Of a DNA stretch of 34,171 bases, positions 15,960-26,773 are shown one piece after another. Made by a program: the position numbers and the translations under genes. Position 1 is the stretch's first letter, and each line of letters opens with the position of its first letter. The DNA lies in contig QZLH01000285.1 in NCBI GenBank assembly GCA_003833135.1, positions 8,896-43,066 on the forward strand, written 5' to 3'. The notes under the pieces are model-generated. The model searched no databases. It was given only the letters and a program-made list of their open reading frames with translations, and was not told the origin of the DNA. This DNA is from Oehlia diaphana (taxonomy: Eukaryota; Glomeromycota; Glomeromycetes; Glomerales; Glomeraceae).

Positions 15960-16419
15960 TTTATTACTATTTAACGGTTTAAGTATATTATTGTTGGTAA
16001 TTAGAAAATTTCGAGCGAATTGTATATTATAATAAGTAAAAAGTAATTGTAAATTTTATAAACATTTTCAAATTAAATAATATTTAGAATAAAAAAATTT
16101 TTATTTATAAAAAAAAATCGACTCGGTAATGTTACACCGGAATTTTTCCGGTCATGAAATGTTGCAACTGGTTATTGGTTAACTTCTGCACCACTTAGTA
16201 ATTAATAGGAATTTGATCATGATTTTCTGCCTGAATGAGAATTATAATAAATTAGCAACGCTGCAGTTGGTACACCAGGAAACATTTAAGTTTTGGATCG
16301 TCGTACAACATTAAATTTATAAGTTTTGTGAAAATCTTTCCTGTATGATAAATTCATAAAGTTCTCTTCGTTTCTTTCCTTTTTTTTTTGATCTGTAATA
16401 AATATACTAAAAAGAAATC
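15960..16419. other. Intergenic region, CLC 3' side to synthetase 5' side
   Basis: This holds the 3' UTR of the CLC gene and the promoter region of the next gene. A perfect 7-bp-stem inverted repeat (accggaatttttccggt, 16136-16152) stands out in the AT-rich context. No open frame or RNA gene was recognised. Confidence 0.5.
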
Positions 16420-19179
16420 ATGGAAATTGATACTTTATCTGTTATTTTGTTGGTTTTAATTATATTTTTTACATTTCTTTCAATTCGTGATGCTCCAAAT
16501 CCCGATGTACATCCTTTATTATTAACTTCACAGTCTGACTGTGCTAAAGTTCGAAACCCTGGTGAGACTGCTATCTACAGAGCAAGTAGTTCTGCTCATG
16601 GCATGCCTTTAATGACAAGTCCTGACAAAAGTATAAAAATTATTTCTGATTTATTCGAAAATGGAAAAAAACTTGGAACGGACTGTCTTGGTTTCAAGGA
16701 TACTAATGGGTTTCATTGGGTATATATATTTTATAACATATTTATTAAAATAAAATTATGATAAATAATAAATTAAAAATTAATTCATTATCCAATGTTT
16801 TAAAATTAATTATTTTAGGAATCATATCGTAAGTAACAAATTATGAAAGTAAATAATGTTTTAATTAAAAAATTAAATAAATTTTATATTTGTATTAAAT
16901 TTTAGAACAAGTTGCCGAAAGAGTTGTAAATTTTGGAACAGGATTGATAAAATCCACAGAATTGACACCTAAATCATCGAGTATGTTTGGGATTTTCATG
17001 AATAGTCGACCAGGTATTTTACCGAAAGTGATTTTTCTTTATTCATGAAACAATAAAAATAATATTTTAATATATATATGTATATTTTTGTTTATTAAGA
17101 ATGGGTGATTGCAGATTTGGGTAAATATAATAACTTTTTATATGACTCTAAAAATCACTTAGTGAAATGTTTATTCGTGAATTAATAATGAATTTTCTTT
17201 TTTAAACGATGAAAAGTTGCCAGTCATTATAGTTTAATTACAGTAGCTATACCAAGTATTCCTCTTCGTTTGAATGACATTATCAGCCAAATCAACCTTA
17301 CACAAATCGGAGTTATAGTGGTATCCAATGATACGCTTCCAATTATTTTCAGTGCCGCGCCATCTTGTGCATCATTAAAACATGTCATATTGACGGAGTC
17401 TTCAATTTCTTCTGATCAAAGCGAAAAGGCCAAAGCTTTGAATTTAATTTTGACAACATTCAAAGAAGTTGAAGAATTAGGCTCTCAATCTAAATTGGAA
17501 TTCGTTGTAGCTGGTAGAATAATAACTTTTTCACCTTGTTCATGATATATATTTGATGATACAATTGATTTGAATACAACTTACTTTAACTTTCTTATTA
17601 TTATCAACAGAACCTGGAGAAACTGCAACTATTGTATTTTCGAGTGGTACTACATCAGGCGTATGTAAAATAATAAAATTAATTAATTTTTTTAAAGGTT
17701 AAGTCAATGATCCTTTCTTTTTATTTCTTTAATAGGAACCAATTGGAATTGAATTGACACAAGAAGTAAGTTAGCTAATTTGTTGTTTAATGAATAATCT
17801 ATGGAAAGTGTATTAACTTTTTGACATTGAATGATAGAATATCGTTGCAGATGTTGGTAAGTTTGCACAAGTTATACTACAGGAAGTGTACTTTACAAAA
17901 ATTTTTTTAACAATTTTCTTAATTAGCTGGAATCCTATCGACAATTCCAAATGCACAAAAAATCATTCCCTCCGATAAGCATTTATCATATTTACCACTT
18001 GGTAAGAATTAATTGAGTAGTTTTATTACTTCTTGCAATTCTATTTACCTTCACATGATTTTATATTTTATATTTTAGCTTACATGTTCGAAAGGATCAC
18101 AGTTCTTGCTCTTTTATATTCCGGAGCATCAATTGCATTTTATAGTGGAAAATCATCTACTGTATTAAAAGAAGCCGAAGAAGTTAAACCTACCATTTTT
18201 ACCAGGTTTGAATATTTATTCTTTTTTTTAATTCTTTTTTTTTTTTTTTAAGATTCTAATCTTCTTTTTCTCGTTCTTTTAGTACACCCCGATTTTTGAT
18301 TCGATTTCATGAAACTATTAGACAAGAATATGGAAATCAATTTCTTTTTGAGAGAGGATATGCGTTTAAATTAAAACATCTAAGAAAAGGAAAGTTGGTT
18401 ACAAATTCACTTTGGGATTTGTTGGTATTTAATAAGATCAAGGAAAAATTTGGAGGTCAAGTTCGAGTTATTGTTACTGGAGCTGGTAATATATTAATTA
18501 TTTTTTAATAATATTAATTTTAACGTGATGAAAAACTCATAATACACATTTTATTGTGATAGGACCAATTTCTCAAACTATACTTGATTTCCTCCGTTTA
18601 ACCGTTGGATGTCAAGTTATTCAAGCTTATGGTCTTACTCAGTGTAGCGGTGCTGTTACATTTAATGCGTTTTTTGATTATCAACCAGCTGATCGATCAG
18701 GATGTGATTCACATACTGGTGGACCGATTCCATGTAATGAAATCAAATTGGTGAATTATGAGGAGAAGGGTTACACTGTTGAAGATAAACCTAATCCCAG
18801 AGGAGAAGTATGTATCATATATAACAAAATGATATAGCTTTTTACGGATTGATTGTATCAATAATCAAATATGTTTTATCAATTAATTATAGATTTGTGT
18901 AAGAGGACCAAATGTTATGAAAGGATATTATAAACGTCCAGAGCAAACAGCTCAAGCAATTGATTCTGAAGGGTGGCTTCATACTAGTGATATTGGAATG
19001 ATCTTACCGAATGGAACATTAAAAATCATTGATAGAAAATTGGTAAATTATTTAATCACTTTTTTTATGTCGTTTTTTTTTTCTTTAAAATAAAAAAACT
19101 TTCTATTTCTAACTTTTACTTTATAACCTGATATTTATTTATATAGCCAATTAAACGACAAAAAGCGGCGGAATTTTAA
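16420..19179 (+). CDS. Truncated, degenerate long-chain acyl-CoA synthetase-like protein
   Basis: Fourteen exons: 16420-16719, 16819-16828, 16906-17013, 17100-17120, 17217-17513, 17611-17660, 17736-17765, 17838-17856, 17927-18001, 18079-18205, 18283-18485, 18563-18807, 18893-19042, 19147-19179; 555 residues. An N-terminal membrane helix (about 6-22) precedes an AMP-binding N-domain of the ACSL/Faa type, which normally activates fatty acids to acyl-CoA. Recognisable parts are SSGTTSGEPIGIEL (256-269), LPLAYMFER, AYGLTQCSG (435-442), GWLHTSD (D528) and IIDRKL. The P-loop Lys position is Ile265, the Glu of the YG.TE motif is Gln440, and the protein stops after PIKRQKAAEF, so the C-terminal lid domain with its catalytic Lys (normally 100-150 residues) is absent. 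No continuation was found downstream. The frame is otherwise intact, so this is a pseudoenzyme or a young pseudogene rather than a working synthetase. Confidence 0.88.
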
Positions 19180-19820
19180 TTTTAAGTATTATAAAATCTA
19201 GTTTTTTTTTATATTATGCGAGATGTTATTGTCCTTTTTTTTTTTAATTTGTCTTACAATTATTTAATAATAAATTATCTATTAAATTTATTTAAATTAA
19301 TGATTATGTATAATTGATTATAATTATTTTTTATAATAAGACATTTACCGTAATATGTTTATAAGTGAAGCTCTTAAATGTGAATATATACACACATATG
19401 TATTATTTTTATTAGCGATCTGTTAAGTGAAATTCATAAAATACAAAAAAAAATACAAGCTCAAAATTTACATTTCCAATTTCCAATCTCTAATCGCTTT
19501 TTATGTAAACTATTAAACATGTCACCGACGCAAATATTAGTGCAAATGTTCATAAAGCTCTCCAATAAATAGTTTCAACCGAACCTTCTTTGGATTTAAA
19601 TAAAATTATATTGGGCAATTGATATAACTGAATTTAACAGCAAGCTATAAAACGTTTAAATTTTTTATTCAAGTTAAGTTTAAAATTCTCCCTGTTCATG
19701 TTACTCAACATTTTATTTTTTTATGATCTTTTGAAGCGGACTATCTTTAACAATTAAACAGAATGGTTAAATATATATAATAAATAATCTACGATTGTTA
19801 ACTATCCCTTAATTAAACAG
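19180..19820. other. Gene-free AT-rich region after the truncated synthetase
   Basis: Searched for the missing C-terminal synthetase exons (NIFKLAQGEY-like words) on the plus strand; none seen. T tracts and short AT repeats only. Confidence 0.5.
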
Positions 19821-20860
19821 AAAATTGCGTGCAAATTTGTGCGCAATTTTCAACATTGTTAACATTGTTTAATTATTTATATACATGAATTGCACAAATC
19901 TAATTTTTTTTTATTTTTGCGCAGAAAACATCATGAAATTTATGTTAGAAATATTATTTTCTTACAGAAGTTGTTTTTTTATGTAGTTGACTTATAGGAA
20001 AATTTTTGCATTTATAAAAATTAACAAAATTTATAACGTTAAATGTGTCGCATTCATCATTTATGTATCCTAGAATTTTGAAATTTACATATATTATGTA
20101 TTACATTCCGCTCTACAACTTTTACTAAGCTTAAAAAGGGTTTAGAGGGCCGATTTTAACTTTACATATAGATAAATGATTGCCGATACTCAATTTATCT
20201 AAAAAAAATAGCGTACAAATTTGTACGCAACTTCCAATATTTATAACAGAAGCTATTTATTTTAAGTAGTTGACTTATAGACAAGTTTTTGCATTAGTAA
20301 AATTGGCAAATTATATTTTATGAAGTTTTAGAAAGTTAAGCACGTCGCATTCGTTATCTATATATACTAGAATCTTAAATTTATACATATCATGTATTTT
20401 ACTCCGCTCTACAACTTTACTAAGTTTTCAAAGAAGGTATAGAAGGCCAATTTTGACTATGAAATTTTGCTAATAGTTAATTACTTGATAATTATTTTAT
20501 TTACATGAAATTACACTTTTTAACCTCCCTTTTTTATATTTACTTAGAAAACATTTATACTTTTGTTTTAAAAAAAATTTTTATAGAAAATTGTTTATAT
20601 TACTGAATTACTTTGTATTTTTTTTTAAGATTTTTAAAAATAAAAGTAAGTATGCATTTATTGTAAAGCTGTAAAAATTACATATTACATGTAAATTTAT
20701 CTATTCTACAACTTTGTTTAATAGTAAAAAGCATGTTTAGAATATTTTTGTAGTATATTATTTTAATACATCAATTATTAATGAGTTAATTTTTTTTAAT
20801 AATAAAATTATATTATTAAAAAATTGCAGGCAAATTTAGGCGCAAAACACTTTAAGGGTT
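19821..20860. repeat. Diverged tandem repeats, each led by a palindrome
   Basis: Two long copies align. One runs from a 30-bp near-palindrome at 19821-19850 through tagttgacttata, tgtcgcattcat and ctctacaacttt to about 20170. The second runs from a perfect 18-bp palindrome (gcgtacaaatttgtacgc, 20211-20228) through the same words to about 20460. The first has roughly 100 bp extra after the palindrome. A third, more degenerate copy starts near 20460 and includes ctacaacttt at about 20700. A related word, ttgcaggcaaatttaggc, lies at 20824. No coding capacity. Confidence 0.7.
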
Positions 20861-21124
20861 AATAATATTATGAAGACAAAAAATAAAACTTTCGATAAAA
20901 AAAAACAAAAATAAAATTGAAATTAACAAAATAAGTCAATCCAATATAATAATGAAAAAATAAAATAATAATAAAAGAGAATAATTATAATAAAACATTA
21001 AGACCAAAATAGATAATTAGATAAGCGAAATTATATACCCAATTATGACTGAATAGTTACTTCGTTATTTTCTTTTTTTAACACCATTGACAATATTATT
21101 ATACATATTTACACATACTAATAA

Positions 21125-21760
21125 AAGAATGATAATGTTTAACCCATATTAATTATTAAATTACTCAAACTACTTATATCATTAAGAAATAAAGAATATT
21201 ATAAACCTAATTATTGATGTGGATATCTATGTTTTATTAAAAAAGACACTAAAATTATTGCTACAATCACGTCTAACTCATACTATGATGTTTAGACAAA
21301 TTTTTTCAATAGAGCGAGCATAGAGTTTAGTAAATTAAAATCCCATTATACTAAGAACAAAAAAAATATATTTAACTATTAAGTTAGTAATTCAGTACAT
21401 AGTATTAGCTACAATATTTCACCTGGCTGAAAAAAAAAAGTGATGAATTTTAATAAATTTTTTTTCGTGATAAATATTACTTTGAAATACAAATTCTTCT
21501 GATTATATAATCACATACAAAATTATGTTGTTCACTTTATAATAAATTATAAACTGGCACATTTAAATTACATTTATTGATACATAACGTTATAACTAAT
21601 TTATTTAATAGTTGTTAATAAGAACATAAATTTAATAATTAATAAACTTTGGCATTTGAATTTTAATAAATGTAGTTTTTGTTTGATCCGTTATACTCAG
21701 TTTAACTGTAAAGAAAACTTCTTTAAACTAGTAAACCATCGATCAGAGTATAGTTTCCCT
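21125..21760 (+). repeat. Dispersed repeat, copy 1
   Basis: This stretch aligns in the same orientation with 33640-34050. Shared anchors are a perfect 22-bp block (21186-21207 and 33694-33715) and the words ttagctacaatatt and aatacaaattcttc in the same order. Divergence outside the anchors is high. No terminal structure or open frame is seen, so the repeat type is unknown. Confidence 0.65.
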
Positions 21761-21919
21761 CTCTAATTATATTTAATTAGTTATAATGATAAATATTTCC
21801 TCATTAAAACAAATTTTTTTCTCTGGATAAAAATACTATATTTGGGATAAGGGAGAGCACAATGTAATGTAGGGTATGTAGGGTAGAGTTATGATCTGTC
21901 ATTCTGTCATCCGTCATCT

Positions 21920-22742
21920 GTCAGATGAGGCAGATATCTATGATATCTATGGCACGCCATTTCAGACAAAAGTCTGCCAATACACAGATAAATTTTCACT
22001 GTTATTCTTTGCCATTTTTAGTAATTTTTCACAGATGAACTGTGATATTTTGCATATATATTATCTATGAAACTTTCCAAAATTTTTTACAGATATTTTT
22101 TCCAAATTTTCCAAATTTTCACATTTTTTATTATCTGAGATAATTTATCTGTTAATCATTTGGATATTAACAGATAAATTATTCTAATTATTAAGACAAT
22201 AATTCACATTTTAATTTTTTTAATACACTTTTAAACAAAATAATGTTATTAATTTTTTTTACATTACACTAATTGGCTTGGTTTATTATTTGAAAGTTCT
22301 CAGTCAAATTATTTGTTTAATTTACAAAAACAAATAGTACAATTGAGAATTAAAAAAAAAAATAAATAAAAAATCATGAAAAAAGTTTTTAAGTTTGACA
22401 AGTTTCGGACTTCTAAAAAATTTTTTTAATTTATATCAATAAAAAAGCCAAGTTTGGGTAATTTCTTCGGAGATTATATAAATCTTGATGATAATTTATC
22501 TGCTATTACCCAGATAATTATCTGTTAATATTGATAATTATCTGATAATGTACAGATAATAAAAAATGGGAAATTTCAGAAAAAACATCTGTAAAAATTT
22601 TTGAAAAGTTTCGCAGTTAATAAATGGGAAACATCACAGTTCGTCTGCGAAAATTACCAAAACTAATAAAAATAACTATTATAATTTAACTGTACATTGA
22701 CAGACTTTTGTCCGAAATGGCGTGCCATATTAGTCATCTGAC
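21920..22742. mobile_element. Foldback-type element with arms of about 240 bp
   Basis: A left arm of about 240 bp (21920 to about 22160) is matched by the reverse complement of about 22500-22742. The best core is 27 bp at 21950-21976 against 22701-22727, with one mismatch (it contains ggcacgccattt). Further in, both arms share words such as actgtgat, ttacagat and ttttttattatctg in order. The centre holds many ATCTGT/ACAGAT words, including a perfect 13-bp stem (22144-22156 with 22166-22178, 9-base loop). It has no coding capacity, so it would be non-autonomous. Confidence 0.75.
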
Positions 22743-22828
22743 CAGATCGGATGATGGCCGGTATCGCCCAAGATTTCTAAGTAAAATTCCGAAGTTCCCA
22801 GAATACTTATGAAAAAATGAAAACGGTA

Positions 22829-23126
22829 GGGTGTGACGAGGGGTGACATTTTATGCAGGTCACGTGGGGTGAAAAATCTTGGGGCGACGCGAAGATGGTG
22901 ACGGATGACAGATGATCCTTCTCTAATGTAGATCTTCCCAGTATCACCGACACTTTTTCCACCCCACGTAATTTTGTAAAATTCATCACCGGCATCACAC
23001 CCGCTGCGTTTTTATTTATCTGAGGGACTTAGTTTTTTTTGCTTCATAAAATTATTTTTTTCACATACCTTTAAATGTCACCGGTCACGTGGGTGGAATT
23101 TTAAGTGTCGGTGATACTGGGGTAAA
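22829..23126. mobile_element. Nested MITE and divergent inverted partial copy
   Basis: An element at 22932-23126 has inverted ends built on cccagtatcaccgacact (left, from 22937) and agtgtcggtgatactggg (right, to 23122), followed inward by ccaccc-cacgt words. It is flanked by a 10-bp direct repeat tctaatgtag (22922-22931 and 23127-23136), a candidate target-site duplication. The preceding 22829-22880 (ggtgtgac, ggtgacattttatg, gtcacgtggggtg) looks like a divergent related arm. These blocks are clearly richer in GC than their surroundings. Superfamily not assigned. Confidence 0.65.
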
Positions 23127-23321
23127 TCTAATGTAGGGTATATATAGTATACATCTTTCCTTATTTGGTAATATACAATGTAGATCTGTATGGAATATTT
23201 TGTTATAGTAACAACCTTTCAATGTTTATTTATATTTTTATGCAAATAATCCTTAACATGGTATATTGGCTAATTTATCATTTTTTGTTTTTTCTTTCTA
23301 TCACAATTTCAGAATAGTACA

Positions 23322-26300
23322 ATGGCGATATGTAAAATATGTGGCCATGATGATAATAATAATAGTTATTATGGATGGTATAATAGTCATTATGGATGGT
23401 GCAAATCATGTCAAATAAACCATTTAAGAGACAATTTCAAAAACTGGACTAGTGGAAATGAAGAAGTTGACAAATTAATTCAAGAAATGCAATTAAAAAT
23501 TGATTCCTATAATAATATTGTATTTGAATGGATCCCATACGACCAGCTTGACAATATTAAAGGAAATAGTATGAGTAAGTTATGCTTAGCAATGTGGAAA
23601 GATGGACCATTAGTTTATGATGGACCTAGTAAAGAATATATAAGAATCCCAAATAAAAATATTGCTTTAAAACATATTTCCAATTCTCAAAATATTGCAG
23701 TTAAAGTATGGCATTTCATAAAACTATTATAATTAACTTTTCTTTATAAACTTTATACAATGATTAATTTTTTTTATACCTCAATAGATCAATTCTTATT
23801 CAATTAATTTTCACGCTATTAAGAAGATAGTATTTGGGATATCTCAAAATCCAGATACAAATGATTATATTCTTGTTCTTGAAGATAAATATTGTATAAA
23901 TTGTAACCAGAAATATAAAATTATAGGCTATAAATGGTGTTCAACATGTAAAATACAATATAGTAGGGATGCAGAAATTGATAATATAATTCAAAAAATA
24001 CAATTTGAAGTTGATTCTTATGATATATTTGAATGGATACCATATGCTCAGTTTGATAATATTAAAGAAATGGATGAAAGTATTTCTGCTAAAGTATACT
24101 CAGCATTATGGAAGGATGGTCCATTGCATTATGATAATAATAATAATGAATATATAAGAATTATTCAGAACGAAAAAGTTGCTTTAAAATATATTTATGG
24201 TGGTTCACAAAATATTATTAATGAATTCAATGAGGTATGAGATTTATACAAATTTGAATTAAATACTTTTAAGTCTTTAAGTTTATATAATAATTTTTAA
24301 TGTTTTAATAGGTTAAAAACCATAAAGTATATGGAATTTCTCAAAACCCAGATACAAAAGATTATATTTTAGTCGTCGGATGTTGTAAAAAATGCGAACA
24401 GTTTACATATGGTGAATTGTGTAAACTGTGCCAAATAAATTATTTTAGTAAAAATTTTACAGATAATGCGAATGAAAATGAGAAAATTGACAATCTAATT
24501 CAAAAAATACAATCAAAAAATCATTCACATGATGGTATAGTATTTGAATGGATACCATATAATCAGTTTGATAATATCAAAGAGATGGATAAAGATGATT
24601 CTGTTAAAGTATACTCGGCATCATGGAAGGAAGGTTCATTGCATTATGATAATAATAAAAATAAATATTTAAGAATTCAGAACGAAAAGGTTTCTTTAAA
24701 ATATATTTATGGTGGTTTACAAAATATTATTAATGAATTTAATGAGGTATGAGATTTATATAAATTTTAATTAAGTACTTTTAAGTTTATATAATAATTT
24801 TTAATGTTTAAATAGGTTAAAACCCGTGGAGCATATGGAATTTCTCAAAATCCAGATACAAAAGATTATATTTTAGTTGTCGGATGTTGTGAAAAATGCG
24901 AACAGTTTACATATGGTAAATTGTGTAAACTGTGCCAAATAAATTATGTTAGTAAAAATTTTACAAATAATGCGAATGAAAATGAAAAAATTGACAATCT
25001 AATTCGAATAATACAATCAAAAAATCATTCACATGCTGGTATAGTATTTGAATGGATACCATATAATCAGTTTGATAATATTAAAGAAATGGATAAAGAT
25101 GATTTTATTAAAGTATACTCGGCATTATGGAAGGAAGGTTCATTGCATTATGATAATAATAAAAATAAATATTTAAGAATTCAGAACGAAAAGGTTTCTT
25201 TAAAATATATTTATGGTAGCCCACAAAATATTATTAATGAACTTAATGAGGTATGAGATTTATATAAATTTTAATTAAGTACTTTTAAGTTCATATAATA
25301 ATTTTTAATGTTTTAATAGGTTAAAAACCATTCAGATTATAAAGTATATGGAATTTCTCAAAATTCGGATACAAAAGATTATATTTTAGTTGCTGGATGT
25401 TGTGAAAAATGCGAACAGTTTACATATGGTGAATTGTGTAAACTGTGCCGAATAAGTTATTTTAGTAAAAATTTTACAGATAATGCGAATGAAAATGAAA
25501 AAATTGACAATCTAATTCAAAAAATACAATCAAAAAATCATTCAAATAACGGTATAGTATTTGAATGGATACCATATAATCAATTCAATAATATTAAAGA
25601 AATGGATGTATATGACTTTACTAAAATTTATTTAGCAGTATGGGAAAACGGTCCATCATATCATAATAGTAAAGACAAATATATAAGAAATAAAAATAAG
25701 AATAAAAAAGTAACATTGAAAAGTTTATGCAATTTACAAAATATTATTGATGAATTTCTAAATGTGGTATGTAATTTCTTAATAAATTTAGTTAAGTACT
25801 TTCAACATGATAACTGAATGAGTAACAAATTTTTTTCACATTTAACAATAGGACAGAAGTTATACAGATTGTATATTATATGGAATATCTCAAGCTCCAG
25901 GTACAAAAGATTATATTGTTATCTTTCAGGATGAATATTGTGAAAAATGTAATAAGAAATATACAAATGGATATATTAAGTTGTGCACTATATGTCAATA
26001 TAGCCAATATAGTCTTTTTAGTGGAAGTGAAAAAATTGATGAATTAATCCAAGAAATGCAATTAAAAATTAATTCGCATAATGACTTGGTATTTGAATGG
26101 ATACCAAATAGTCAGCTTGATGACATTAAAAAAATAGGTGAAGGCGATTTAGCTGCTGAAGTATATTCAGCAATATGGAAAAATGGAATGTTATATTATG
26201 ATTATAGTATACATGAATATAAAAGAACTCAAAATAAAAAAGTTACTTTGAAATATTTATATAACTCACAAAATGTTACTAATGTATTCATAAATAAGGT

Positions 26301-26773
26301 ATTAAATCTTCTATTATTAATACATTCAAAATTTTATTTTTTTTTAATATAATTTTTTTTTCTTTTAATAGATTAAAGCATATCCAATAGTATATGGAAT
26401 ATCACAACATCCAGAAACAAAAGATTATGTTATAGTTTTTCAGTATAATGAAGAAAAATGTACAATTACAATGGATAATAAAATATTAACAAACTGGACA
26501 AGTGGAAATGATAATATTGACGAATTAATTCAAGAAATGCAATCAAGAATTAATTCAAATGATGATATAGTATTTGAATCGGTACCATACAGTCAGTTTG
26601 ATAATATTAAAGAAATAGGTCAGGGTGGCTTTGCAAAAGTATATTCAGCAATATGGAAGAATGGTCCATTATATTATAATAGTAGTAATGAATATATAAG
26701 AATCCAGAATAAAAAAGTCGCTTTAAAATGCTTGCATAACTCACGAAATATCTCAAATAAATTTTTAAATGAG
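23322..26773 (+). repeat. Tandem N-lobe exon array with duplicated introns
   Basis: Seven successive exons encode homologous modules of 128-149 codons. Exon starts 3, 4 and 5 (24312, 24816, 25320) are exactly 504 bp apart; other spacings are 520-532 bp. Introns 2, 3 and 4 are nearly identical (gtatgagatttatata... to ...aatag), so duplication units include the intron and the youngest copies are in the middle. All exons in the array end and begin in phase 0. Confidence 0.9.

Noticed and set aside
22807..22998. Minus-strand open frame of 63 codons
   Set aside because: It lies wholly inside the inverted MITE-like sequence and owes its openness to the GC-rich repeat arms; no protein family features.
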